Shown piece by piece: positions 1 to 11,959 of a DNA stretch of 64,000 nt (position 1 is the first letter of the stretch; each line of letters begins with the position of its first letter). The translations under genes were made by a program, and so were the position numbers. The DNA is from Circinella umbellata (Eukaryota; Mucoromycota; Mucoromycetes; Mucorales; Lichtheimiaceae): positions 124,001 through 188,000 of the forward strand of contig JAIWNF010000063.1 in the NCBI GenBank assembly GCA_025093555.1, given 5' to 3'. The notes beneath the pieces are model-generated. The model made no database searches, was not told the DNA's origin, and saw only the letters and a program-made list of their open reading frames with translations.

Positions 1-263
1 TTGGAAGGCGCATGCCCAAAATTATGTTCATAAACTTGATTTGCAATCATGTTGACGTCGAATGCACATACAACTTTGGCTGAAATCTCGGCAATATTTA
101 AAGCATAATGCTTCATTGGTTATTATTATATCATTAGTTTAAAACTTGCAAGAATCGTTTATTTTATTATTGTGACAAAAAAAAAAAACAAAATATTTTT
201 CATATACTATACCAAACCACCAATCCCACTGAAGAATTCTAGACACCTGATCGGATCGCTCAT
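1..263 (-). CDS. Dnmt2/TRDMT1-type tRNA (cytosine-5) methyltransferase, N-terminal exons only (cut by left edge)
   Basis: Seen: exon 1 runs from the ATG at 263 down to 213, a GTATAG donor follows, and exon 2 starts at 110 and runs off the window at 1. The spliced product has 53 visible residues. It begins MSDPIRCLEFFSGIGGLHYA, which contains methyltransferase motif I (FSGIGG, SAM binding), followed by VVCAFDVN and IANQVYEHNF, the next conserved block of the family. Known: Dnmt2 enzymes have the DNA methyltransferase fold but methylate C38 of certain tRNAs, chiefly tRNA-Asp. The acceptor is the AG of GAAG at 112-111. An ATG at 116 would drop motif I, so I used the upstream exon. The PCQ catalytic motif lies outside the window. 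A true DNA methyltransferase is less likely, because the protein starts directly at motif I with no N-terminal extension. Confidence 0.82.
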
Positions 264-2990
264 TTTGATATATGTATCGTTTGATCTATGAAGTTTAGAG
301 GGAGATAAAAAGAAAAAAATATGTGTCAAGCGGAGCATAACTATTTAGATATAAGCAATTTTTTACAAGCAATATTATCTTTTCTTGTGTATAAAATACT
401 TCAGAAATATGATAACGCAAATGTTGGTCGATCAATGTTTATTAAAAGGAGCTTTTGCTCAACTTATACTTTTTGGCATGTAGCTATACATTATCAAATC
501 CACTAAATGATACCTGTTTCCATGGTGATGACATTCTTCAATGATTGGGTAACTCCTACTTTCATGGAAAACACTGGATATATATATTTGTATATATTGT
601 AACTGGAAGATACGGCTGTTCGTTTATGATACGTACGTAACTTGTTAAATAAAAAAACAAGATTAAATAATAAAACTAACGTTTTTTTATATCATATGAC
701 ATACTTAGGACAGCAGCATATTTAGCGACTCTTATGATATAATATGCAGCTTTTGTAATTTACTTGGTGCGCCACACAAAATAATATTAAGTTACCCACG
801 CACGAGCCAATTTTTGTATCTGACATTTCTATTTAATCAACATTTCAGTATCACACCAATATTGGATTAACAACATGTCAACATATATATATATATATAT
901 AAATCGAGTATAAAGCTGACCCTACGTAAAACCATTTATATTGATACACGAAGCAATTTAATTAAATTTACTTGTTCTTCACCACTGTTATAAACAGGGG
1001 TGTTAGTTAATGAATATATGCCACCCATCTTCAAAGAATTATCAAATGAATGTAGGAAACATACTCAATATCCATGTTGGCTGCGAAAAAGAAAACCTGA
1101 ACTGATTTATTTTCTTATACGTACGTAATAAACACTTTACTGATACTTGCTGCATTGTGAGTACAATTACATAAATACAAAGTTTAGATTTGTTTATGTA
1201 CGTACGTACTGCATACATATACGTAGTATTTAGCTATCAACTTTATGTAGTAAATGTGCTATGTGGTGCCCTTTTTCTTTTTCATAAAGTTTGCATCGCA
1301 TTCTACTAGGTAGTTTTATATACTATAGAATTGAAAGTTAAGAACAGCTGTCTCTTTCAAAATAAGTCCTAATAAAAAAAAGTGTCAAATAACACGGCGG
1401 TACCATTTTTGTGTAACTGTTAGCAAGCATAATGAATTTTAACATTCATCATGTATATAAATATACCAACTACAATATGGCAATTTAATATATCTAGGAA
1501 ACTATATAAAGCTCTCCTTAAAAATAATAAGTCTGGTTACCACCTGATGATTTACATTGATTTCTGTACTATGTATGTATTATATTAAACAGAGCCAGAA
1601 AGTCGTATTGTTGGTTATATATACCATAAGTGTTTATTTTTTTTTCTTCTCCCCCCTTAATCTTTATTGTCAGTCATATGTATAACACTGTGATATAACT
1701 AATAAAGGAATAAAAATAGATCACCATGTTTCAAACATGTATCTTCATCTTCGCATACATGTGTTTCATTTTAAAAGAGGATAATACGGAAAAAATAATT
1801 TTTTCTGCATACTTTTCTTTCTTACATATTCCGTTTTGCTGCTGTTATTATTGCTTTAGACGTATACATGTAAGAGCAGAACTATTTTATACTAACTATT
1901 TATATGTATAATACCATAAATAAATTACGTCAAATGGATATCACTACTGCAAAATAATCAAATAAAAAATCATATATGGTATAGTTGACGAACATAGGTA
2001 TATCTGATTGATTAACATAACAATAATACCAACCAAATCGGATGAAATAAATTCGGTGCCAGAAAAAAAAAAGGGATCCGGATCATGTAACAAGTATAGC
2101 AAATAGGAAGCATCATGTAATCTCCTTATACGTCGAGTTTCGAATTCAATTACATTTAGTTTACCTTAAGTTGACAGGTATATTATCAAAGGGAAGTATA
2201 CAGTGCTTATACAGCTACTGCAGCTACTAGTATCAGTATCAATCGCGTTAAATCCAAACCAAAGGCAACAAAAGGGAAGCTATGTTATATTTGGTAAAAG
2301 AAAAAGATCATTGCCTTTAAGTCGAAATCTCTTTCTTAGCGCAGAGAACAATGATTTTTTTGTTTTAACTATATTTTATTAAGATCGGATATACATTAGA
2401 AAAAGACACTAAAACATTAATTTCCCCGTTCATCCGTTTTAATTTTATTGTACAAAAAAATATGATCTTCTACATCACAAGCTAGGAAAAACCAATGTAT
2501 AATAGATATTTTGTTTAATGAAAAGCAGTATATATACGTATACAAATAATGAATATTAGTTAGGATAATGAAATGATGCACATAGATTGGTAATAACCAT
2601 AACAAAGACAAAATAATAATAATAATAACAGCAATCCATTTCACTGCGAAACAAGAAAAAACACACTATACCTTTCTTTGTCAATCTTCCTCGTTGTAAC
2701 ACAGTTGATGGCTGATACTGATACTGTCCTAATTTTTTTTTCTTGCTTCGCCCCTCTTCTCTCCTTATTTTTTATTATTATTATTTTTCTTCCTTTCTTT
2801 TTTCTTTTCTTTTCTTTTCTTCATTAATAATAGTAATATTAACTTAATAATCCCCTCACACTCTTTTATATATATTTTAAAGAAAATCTTCTATAAATCC
2901 CTTTAATCACAACAAATAATAGTAGTAACAACAAACCGAGAGGAAAAAAAGCAAACAGTCCGAGATAAGAAAAACTAATTATATTTAATA
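264..2990. other. Intergenic, divergent promoter region of Dnmt2 and PI4P 5-kinase genes
   Basis: About 2.7 kb of AT-rich DNA with no open frame that looks coding on either strand. The part just upstream of the kinase gene (about 2735-2825) is a pyrimidine-rich tract of TTTC/TTTTC units. Such tracts are common in fungal promoters and 5' leaders. Several TACGTACGT-like palindromes (about 631, 1120, 1199) are near chance frequency. Nothing else supported. Confidence 0.6.
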
Positions 2991-5575
2991 ATGTCGCTCG
3001 CAACGACAGCACCAACTTACAATGACGATGTTTCTTCCATTGGAAAATCTCGTCGATTATATGCTGACTATCCAAGTGCAGTTTCTATACCACCTATGGC
3101 TGCCATGAACAATTATTCTCGAACCACCATTACGACCACCTCCACAACAACCGAATCTCCCATTGACTTATCACCACCCTCAACACCTATTCCCAGACCT
3201 ACTATTACTACGTACGAACATAAAAAACCTTCTTTTGTTAGTGAAGCAGAAACTGAGCCGATTCCTTCTTCTCCTTGCGATAACGATATACGATTACCAA
3301 AGCGTTATTCGACAAGCCAAAGCTTTACAATAGCAACAACAGCAAAAAAATCTAATAAACCACCAGTAACTCGATATCATACCGATATGGATAGTATAGC
3401 TTCTTCTTCAGATGAAGCATTTCAGCGAGAATTATCGGCACGTCGTAAAGCTTTCCGTCGATTATCGCGTAATATTAATATTAATAATAATAATAATAAT
3501 GAAACAGATGATGAGGACCGGGTATTGATTGGTACCCGAGTATCTGAAGGTCATCAAAATTATGTACTCATGTATAATATGCTTACGGGAATCCGGATTG
3601 CGGTAGGGCGTGTATCTGCCAAACGAGATCGACCCTTGACGGACCATGATTTTCTGGCTGCTCATAAGCTTGTTTTTGATGTGTAACTATAAAATCAATA
3701 ATTCATTTATTTTGTTTTATTTATTTTTATTCAAAATAATCTATTCATTTATTAATATAAATTATGCTTTATCTTTCATTTTTTGTAGTACTGGTGATGA
3801 ATTGACCCCAGGAGCAAAATATGATTTCAAATTCAAAGATTATGCACCTTGGGTTTTTCGAAATCTCCGTAAGCAGTTTAAGATTGATCCCGCAGATTAT
3901 TTGGTATGCTAATGTTTGTTGTAGATCATTTCATCTAAAAATACAGATGCTATATGGAAAAGGGGTTGAGGGAAGGGGATGGGAGAGTTAATGACGTGAA
4001 TTAGACAGATAATAGATTGAAAGCGATAGTTGATTGTTTTACATATTTGAAGAAGTAGAATATTATTAATTTAAGCATATATACATATATATATATTCTG
4101 TAGATCTCTTTAACAAGCAAATATATCCTTTCTGAACTCGGTTCACCGGGCAAAAGTGGCAGTTTCTTTTATTATTCACGTGATTATCGTTTTATCATCA
4201 AAACCATCCATCATTCTGAGCATAAATATCTTCGTAAAATACTTTCTGAATACCATGAGGTAAAAAAGAATATATGTTTCATTCTTTAGATGAAATGTGA
4301 TAAAGGGAACGATGGTGATCGTTTATATTTGAGGGGTGTATATGAGGAGACGAAACCAAGGAAAAAATAGAGTTTACAAGAAAAGAATGTTTCGATTGGG
4401 AATACTAAATGCAATATTACATGTGTAGCACGTTTCAAATAACCCGGATACATTACTTTGCCGATACTATGGTTTACATCGAGTCAAATTACCGCGTGGT
4501 CGTAAAATTCATTTTGTTGTCATGGGCAACGTATTACCGCCACACAACGATATTCATGAAATGTATGACTTAAAGGGGTCTACTTTTGGACGTTTTTTGC
4601 CACAAGAAGAAATAGAGAAGAACAAAAATAACGCTGTCATGAAGGATTTAAATTTTGAAAAGAATAACAAAAAATTACAACTGGGTCCCCAAAAGCGTAA
4701 AATGTTTATTAGTCAATTAACCCGTGACGCCAGGGTAAATATAAACTACTGGGATAAGGAATATAATACAATTATGTTTATTAACTCAAGAACTTTTTTT
4801 ATCTTTTATTCTTTCTTGGTGTGTCATCATTAGCTCCTAGTTCACCTCAATATTATGGATTATAGTTTATTGATTGGAATCCATAATATGGTTCGCGGTA
4901 ACAAAGAAAACATCCGGGATTCCACTCTTCAATTTTTTGAGGTAAGAAAAAAACTTGGCACTTAGCATCATGATCTAAAAAAAGTATTGACAATGTTTAT
5001 ATACATTGATTATTTCAATTAAATCTGATGTAGCCTGATACTAAACGCGCTGAACGCCGTGCATCATTGATGAATCGCCGCCAAAGTAAAGCTCAAGTAT
5101 ACCGTAAAGCCATTGCACAAACCAACCCTGACCGATTAGATGCATCTGAACTTCCAGATGAACCACTTGAAGAGTAAGCAAGTTTATATTTTTTGTTTGA
5201 CACTTATCATCACGAGTTGCAAGCGTAAGGAAAAATAAGAAAGATTAATTGGGACTTTTTTTTTTCTTATTTCGTAGACGACGAAACTGTATATTTTACT
5301 CGGATGATGGTGGGTTCCGAGCAACTGATGAAAATGATCGACCCACATCAGTACTTTATTATCTCGGTGTGATTGACATCCTCACCCCATATGATACCAA
5401 GAAAAAATCTGAGCACTTTTTCAAGAGTATGACTCAGGATAAGCATGCAATTTCCTCTGTTAAACCATCTGAATATGGTGATCGATTTATGGGATTCATG
5501 GCTAATGCAATTGAACATAACCAAGATATTCCTCATGATTATCAACTTAGCACGTCATCACTTAATACACAATAA
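2991..5575 (+). CDS. Phosphatidylinositol-4-phosphate 5-kinase (Mss4 type)
   Basis: Exons 2991-3682, 3789-3903, 4104-4259, 4429-4734, 4834-4941, 5034-5173 and 5278-5575 give a 604-residue protein with all phases matching. It makes PI(4,5)P2 from PI4P at the plasma membrane, controlling actin, endocytosis and cell-wall signalling. Residues 1-225 are a low-complexity Ser/Thr-rich tail. The kinase domain follows, with the glycine loop [11 protein letters not shown] near 282-292, an IIKT block with the ATP-binding lysine, YDLKGST near 367-373 (DLKGS), MDYSLLIG near 431-438 (catalytic Asp) and [12 protein letters not shown] near the C-terminus in exon 7. Yeast Mss4 is longer (about 780 residues), mainly in its N-terminal tail. 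Several kinase motifs are split across introns, so no single reading frame shows the whole domain. Confidence in the family is very high. The choice between type I (5-kinase) and type II rests on general similarity. Confidence 0.95.
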
Positions 5576-6097
5576 TAGAAAAAAGAAATAAACACATACA
5601 AAACATTGCATAAATAAATAAACTGCTTCATCAGTCCTTTTTATGACTAATATAATAATAACATTTAATTATATTAATGGCTATTTAACAATGAATATAA
5701 TTAACTCCAAATATTTTAGATATGCAGGGGTTGTTGACAAGGGGGGGAAAAAGAAAGGAAAAAGTGAAAACCATAGTACCCTCAACGTTTGTTTTTAAAT
5801 TCCACACTGATGCGTGGTAATAATTGCAAATGATGCCATTAAGTATAATAAAATAAACCTGCACAAAAGTGGACATCACACATCCACCATATATAAACAA
5901 CTGCGTACCATAACACCGGAACACGTTATATTAATTGAACATAGACAAATCAATAAGTAGAGAGAAAAATACAAAATATACAAGACATACAAAACTTCTT
6001 TATTTCAAAGTATCATAATTACGTATAAATATTCAGTAAATGCATACACGGCGAAATAAAAAAGAAAGCTACAGTAATGGGATCTATTTGGTCTATT
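5576..6097. other. Convergent 3' intergenic region
   Basis: The PI4P 5-kinase and the esterase converge here. The segment is AT-rich with AATAAA-like polyadenylation signals just after the kinase stop (AATAAA runs near 5587 and 5610). No coding or RNA feature seen. Confidence 0.6.
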
Positions 6098-7408
6098 TTA
6101 AATGCCCCATTGTCGATTCAAGAAACTAACGGTTTGATCCAAAATAGAGTCAACAGTAGGACCAGATGTAGCAATGCCCATGAAACCATGAATGGTCCCA
6201 ATAGCACGTACACTTGTTACAGGAACGCCGGCTTCAACCAATCTTCTAACATAAGCTTCACCTTCATCTCTTAATACATCAGCTTCAGCAGTAACAATCA
6301 ATGCTGGAGCAATACCCTGTAGTTCTTCAACAGATGCATGCAAGGGGGCTGCTGTAGTAGCTAAACCATCCTTTTCATCCTTAAGATAGTGGCTCCAAAA
6401 ATACTTCAAATTTGCTTTTGAGAGCATGTAACCATTAGCAAATTGGTTTACCGAAGCAGAGTTACATTGACTATCAACAGAGGGATAGTACAGTACTTGT
6501 GCTTTTATTCTTGGCTGTTTATCACCGCGACGTTGCTTTTCGATTACTTTAAATAAATATGAAAACATTATTAGCTTAAAAAGGTTTACAAATAAAAAAG
6601 ACTAGTACTATTACTACTATTATTATTGTTATTATTATTAGTTATACATACTTGATAGGGCTGCGCTGAGGGTACCTCCAGCCGAATCGCCAGCTACAGC
6701 GATCTTAGTAGAATCCAAATGATGAATGGATGAATCAGTATCGAGTACCCACGTTAAAGCACCATAGGATTCTTCAAGAGCTGTTGGGTATTTAGCTTCA
6801 GGACTAAGTGTGTAATTAACGAAGACAACTGCTGCATTACAACGTATCGTGAGCTTGTTGAATAGCAAGTAGAAATCATGAGATTAGCTAGACCCATTTA
6901 GTTTATCTTTCACCAAAATATTCTCAACACTTTTAGTATTTTTATGTATACATACTATTGTTCGAAGCCATTGATGAGAATTAACATCTCCAACTATAAA
7001 TCCGCCCCCATGACTAAAAAAGTTAATAAAACAAAAAGAATTAGAATCCAGATATTTTCACACAAAATTTCCATTTTTCTATTTTATTTGTTTGCCTTAT
7101 TTTTACTCATAGAAAAGGTTTCGAAACGATATACTATCATATATTACTTACAAGAAAAGAATGACTGGTAAAAGTTCTTTATCATCAATATGTGCTGGAC
7201 GTGTGATTGTCAATTTGATACCATTTTTTATTACTTTTTCGCATTCTATAACGAGTTTGAACAATATTTGTAATTCTTTGCTTGGTGGCGATGCTGTTAG
7301 CTTTTCACGTGCTTGTTGTGGGGTAAGGTGATTTATACCAAGATCCGGACAATGCTCGATAAATTGTTCAAAAAGAGGATGCAGTTTAACAGGGAGTGGG
7401 TGAGGCAT
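6098..7408 (-). CDS. Alpha/beta hydrolase, hormone-sensitive-lipase (HSL/AADACL) family esterase
   Basis: Exons 7408-7152, 7013-6956, 6853-6652 and 6546-6098 encode 321 residues, the usual size for the family. The HSL oxyanion motif HGGGF lies at 87-91 and the nucleophile elbow GDSAGG at 160-165 (Ser162). The acid is Asp262 in AEADVLRDEG and the base His292 in IHGF, so the catalytic triad is complete. No signal peptide is evident, so a cytosolic esterase or lipase on short acyl esters is likely. The real substrate cannot be read from sequence. HGGGF sits in a 58-nt exon that is easily missed by gene callers. A paralogous C-terminal fragment lies about 1.2 kb upstream at 8611-8832. Confidence 0.92.
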
Positions 7409-8610
7409 CCCACTTTAAAGTGTTTAATAAAATACAAAAAGATACGGTATTTTATTTGATTATTGTTTTTTTTTTACGAAAGACTGAATCTTCCTTTTTA
7501 TGTTTTTCTGCAACTTGGATTCAGGGACAGGGTTACACCGAAAAGAATCATTTTATTGGACCTGCGCCTGCATCCATGATAAATTAAGGCCTGCAAGCGA
7601 TAATAAATTTTTGTGGCGCAGTATTACATAACACAAATGCGGGGGAAAAACTCATAGAAATTCAGACATGCTGCCGCAGCACCTGTCCAGTTCAAAGTCT
7701 TGTAATAAATGTGCAATGGGTAAGTGGTTTGCATTTTACACAGCAGTATTTTGGATCGATTTGCCGGACTAATTAGCATTTGTTTGACCATAACAACCAT
7801 GGACAGCACACACCTTTGACAAATTGACCTCGTGTTTAATATTTTTAAGCTCTTAGATAACGCACTGTACTTTGTAGTATAACTAAACTCACCAACTACA
7901 ACTAAGCTTTATATTTATATAGCGTAGTTAGCACCTGTACTTCCCAACAAAGAGCTTTTGTCGTAGTATTTATTTTTTGTTCTTGTTGCACAGCCAAAAA
8001 TTCATATTAGACGCAAGACATATTTTTTTTTATCAAAAGGAATAACAAACCACCGAAGAAGAGTATTTCTGTAAACAGCAATTAACTGAAAAGTGTCAGC
8101 TTTTTTCTACATAAGTACTATATAAAGTTAAGTGAAGCTTTATAAACAACATATTTACGTAATGTTATAAATAAAAAAAATTAGGCTCATGGCAGCACTT
8201 GAAATAAATTACAAAACATATTTATTATTCCATTGATTTAGCAAATAAACTAACAGACTAAATAAGATACCTTATCCACTGTTGTATCCAACACATATTA
8301 TTCATAAAGATAATTACCCTATTTGGACCATGATTTATAAGAACACAGAAGTCCGTCTTTTATAATGATAAAAGATAACAGCTGCGTAGATATATCATAT
8401 CGTCAACCGCTCAAAGTCTAATCCTAACATCATTAATCTTATATTTATAATTCACACGGCCATGACAAATATAAGTCTTACGTATACACATATCAATATA
8501 TCCCACTGATAATAAGATTCATATAAATAGAAATAATATTTTATTTTAATAAACTTCAGTTCAATTATTGTTCGTCTGGGTCTCGTTGACTCTTTTATTT
8601 CATTAAATTT
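7409..8610. other. Intergenic, no supported gene
   Basis: AT-rich stretch upstream of the esterase. Short frames on the minus strand (for example 7624-7809) have no recognisable motif and biased composition. No RNA gene seen. Confidence 0.5.
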
Positions 8611-8832
8611 CTATTGATATAACTTCCACTTAATAATTGAACTACGTAGCAAAATATAACCATGTTCACATCCTGGCGCCGATACCATCACTACAGGAAG
8701 AGCAACATGGATTAACTTGTGAACATATGCGTCTCCACCAGCACTCAAAACATCAACTTGTGTAACGGCCAAAAATGTAGATGATGCCATTTTAACTCGC
8801 CGATCAACACTTTTAATCGTGTCAATGTACAA
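8611..8832 (-). pseudogene. Decayed C-terminal fragment of an HSL-family esterase
   Basis: The 73-residue frame contains VTQVDVLSAGGDAYVHKLI followed by PVVMVSAPGCEHGYI. This lines up with the C-terminal region of the intact esterase at 6098-7408 (VTAEADVLRDEGEAYVRRLV, then the catalytic IHGF). The acid and the histidine positions are still present, but no oxyanion or GDSAGG exon can be found upstream within 2 kb and the carboxyl end differs. Interpretation: relic of a tandem duplication. A functional gene with undetected distant exons is possible but unlikely. Confidence 0.6.
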
Positions 8833-9194
8833 ATTAGCTGTTGTTTCTTATTTAATGAATATTATTATTCTCACAAACATCTATAGATTTTTTTCATTAG
8901 AAGATGCTTACCTCTAGATTGTTTATAGAGTCAACTCCCATAGTTTTCACTGAGAACAGATCGATATTAGTCAAGGAAAGAATGTTTTTTATTTGTGGGT
9001 TCCTTCAACGAAATATATTTTCGATAATTAAATTATCGCATAAATTTGCAGATCTAGAAAGACCAAGAAGACGACCAAGAAGACGTAGTGTTATTTCAAA
9101 GATTCGCTAATATGTTTACTCAGTTAACTTAGTAATGTACCACTGTATTTTGAAATATCTACTTCTAAGCTTCTTTAAGCAAAAAAGTTACTTA

Positions 9195-9741
9195 CAGTAA
9201 GCCCCTGTTAATTTCACGTACTTGATTCCTGGCTATTTTGGGAAATTAACAATGGAATGAAATTATCCGTGGATAATGTTGAAGGCAAAAACCGGTAAAA
9301 AGTTTAACAGAAAATAGTATTGTAAAAAAGGTCAATGTATATTTTAGTGGGTGTCTAATATGATTCATATTATTACTGTAGTTAATATTTCTTTGAGGGC
9401 TTTTGTAATAAGACCAATCACTGACTAAAAAGTATGTGAATATCATAGATACGCTCAATATTGGTACGTACTATAGTAGAGCTGTCATAGTAACCTTGAT
9501 TCTCAACTAGATTAGACCGTTGCTGTCTTCTAAACAAACTACTTTGCTTAACTTTTTTTTACCACGGAGAACCAATAAAAGTTTTCCTCAAGTCATGTTT
9601 TATAAAACCGCTTATTTTCAAGCTCACAAAATCGTTGTAAAAGTGAAAATAAAGGGGATGTGAAAGTTGGCACTATGTTTTGTAACTATTCCTGGCAAAA
9701 CAAGTAAATTAACGAAGATTGAAATTAACGGGGTCCTACTG
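9195..9741. mobile_element. Non-autonomous DNA transposon (MITE) with pogo/Tc1-mariner-like ends
   Basis: The 22-bp ends are inverted copies of each other: 9195-9216, and 9720-9741 read on the minus strand. They share the consensus CAGTARGMCCCYGTTAATTT and match at 19 of 22 positions. A TA dinucleotide flanks each end (9193-9194 and 9742-9743), as expected for a TA target-site duplication. Known: pogo/Tigger elements start with CAG and insert at TA. The 547-bp interior encodes no transposase that I can recognise, so it would need a transposase supplied elsewhere in the genome. Confidence 0.65.
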
Positions 9742-11025
9742 TATGTCATTTTTTACTACTCAGATTGCGTTGATCAAAAACTTTACATAAAATGTTTCTG
9801 GTTTGGCACAGGGAAATGGAAAAACAACCTAGTATGGTAACAATGGCAACAACAATCTAAATTGATCATTAAGTGTATGCTGGTGGCGTTTGATAGTCTG
9901 AACAAAACCAGGCCTTCCATGCCACATAAGACTTCATTACCATCCGTCCCAACAAGAGTTTGATAGAAAATCATGTACTATAACTGTCGCTTCAAACTTC
10001 AACATCCATTCATATGTCAAAAAAAAGCGGTCTTTATTGTAATGGTTCCAGCCCTTCATAGATGTATATAAAGTTAATTATTGAACTTAGTGATCTGGTT
10101 CAATGATTCAGTCGCATATTTAACATATAAGTATTAGGAAGAAAATATTAAAAATGCCAAGAGCGTAAATCCTTTAAGCTTTTATCAATGGTGACACTAG
10201 TATCGTGTAACTTTGAGTTCTTCAATTATCAAAAAAATGTGATGTACGTATATTTCTTACGTGGCTCGATCGTTCAACACTCGATGCTGTTATACGTACC
10301 AGTCCAAAAGTCCTATAGTTTGTAAGTTTATTATTGTGGAAAAGAAACTGATATCAACTGTTAGCAAACTTGTCAACAATTTAAATAATGCTCTTATATA
10401 TAATAACGTCAGCTGCTATAGTTTACTAATGGGGATAACGTTACTCAACAACCAACATAGTGGAATGCAACCAGCTCTAACTTTTGTTACAAATGCATTC
10501 TTTGTGAGACTTTGTCTGGAGCAAATGGTCCGATCAAGAAATTTGCTTTTTTAGCTGCGAAACTGTGACATTTTTTTTAGCATTGTATCGCTCAGTCATG
10601 TGGTATACTGGTCAGCATAAAGTTGAAACTTTATTATTGTCTTCAAAGAACAATTAGTTCTTCGGGCAACAGCACAAAATCATTAATGGTATCTATTATT
10701 CTGATATTTCTCTACAAATCCAAGCAGCTTTCTAAATACATCATTTCCAATACAACTTTGTTATTTAGCGCTATAAGATATATATTGATATAACGAATTA
10801 TCCATAGTAGTTGAGATAACTAATCAAACAAAGATAGAGCATTTATTAGTGATAATACGAAATTTGTCAACCATCGAGGTGGCTGAGTAGGACAAACATT
10901 CATTTTGAAAAATTCTCGAAACTCACTCCCCCAACAACCTCAATTGACGCGATTTTTGGAAAAAAAAGTGCCACTTGAGTGGCACCCCCTCTTTTTCTTT
11001 TGTAATACGTAACAACCTCGTTTTT

Positions 11026-11243
11026 TATTGTTTTTTTCCTAAAGATTCGCGGCCAAATTATTTTTCACTTTGCGTCTGCTGTAATTTTGAGTTTGCGCTT
11101 GATTATTTTCAATTTTGCGCTGTTTATAGTATTTATATACAAGGATTTCCGCGAAGTTGAAAATAATCAGGCGCAAACGTAAAATTACAGCAGACGCAAA
11201 GTGAAGAATAATTTGGCCGCGATTCTTTAGGAAAAATACAATA
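11026..11243. repeat. Long foldback (inverted repeat, about 94-bp arms, about 30-bp loop)
   Basis: The left arm at about 11026-11119 and the right arm at about 11150-11243 are reverse complements with only scattered mismatches. Both carry the core CGCGGCCAAATTATT and the block CACTTTGCGTCTGCTGTAAT. It would form a strong hairpin. It is likely a foldback MITE or the collapsed ends of a DNA transposon. I see no clear target-site duplication, so the type is unassigned. Confidence 0.75.
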
Positions 11244-11959
11244 TTATGTTTCAGAACTGGGTGTGACAGGAAGGGAAAGGAGCAATGGGTCTAACCCCTA
11301 CAAAAATAAAAACAAAAACCAACGCACAAACAAAATCAAGGAGGTTTTGTTGATTTAAGGATATATTACTTGAAGAGTGATGATAAGTTGAATGATGTAT
11401 AAAATAAACAATGATAAATAATAATATTATATTTGGACGCTGATAAAGTGTGGAAAGTAAAGTTAAGTGGCACTCATGATGCTGAAAAATGACGCGCTCT
11501 ATTTTGTGGTTGTTTATGCGCGGATCAGCTTTTTATGGTCATATCGAAATGTTTAGTGTGGCATATATTAAAAATACTCTGTACGACAATGTGATCCCCA
11601 AACCGGAAAGTTTCGGCTTTCTTTTTTATTCTTTTTTTTAGGGGGGACTATCTGGGTATATACTTAACAATAGTAATAATATTCACAACAGCAAAAATTG
11701 CTTATTTCTTGGAGAAGGGAGAGGGAGTGAGGAAAGAGGGAAAGCTATTAAAATAATAATATATAAGAGAAGACAGAGAGCTAATATTGAAGAGAATGAT
11801 GTAAGACAATTATATAAAATGATAAATGAAAGAGGGAATACGTAAAATGCTTTTTTAGGGGGAGACTAATAGTTCGATGAGGGCTAAAATAAAAAAAAAT
11901 AAAAATAAAAATGGAAAACAGATAACAGATAACATATTTGTATATAATAAAAGTATACT

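Larger units (their letters stand above)
8833..11959. other. Gene-poor region with mobile-element relics
   Basis: No intact gene seen. It holds the pogo-like element at 9195-9741 and the foldback at 11026-11243, listed separately. A short perfect palindrome, GTGCCACT-TG-AGTGGCAC, lies just left of the foldback at 10969-10986, and AGTGGCAC recurs near 11466. Frames at 9783-9974 (minus) and 10261-10554 (plus) show no known motif. The last few hundred bases are the 3' flank of the bZIP gene. Confidence 0.5.

Noticed and set aside
114..116. ATG at 116 as start of the Dnmt2-like gene
   Set aside because: It lacks methyltransferase motif I and has an in-frame stop just upstream. The exon at 263-213 supplies FSGIGG and splices in frame at the AG right after this ATG.
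631..1210. ACGTACGT palindromes as regulatory repeats
   Set aside because: TACGTA is seen about 20 times in the window, close to the chance expectation for this base composition.
10870..10935. tRNA-like segment (GGTGGCTGAGTAGG...)
   Set aside because: It resembles a D-arm box only. No B-box (GGTTCNANNCC) or acceptor-stem pairing follows.
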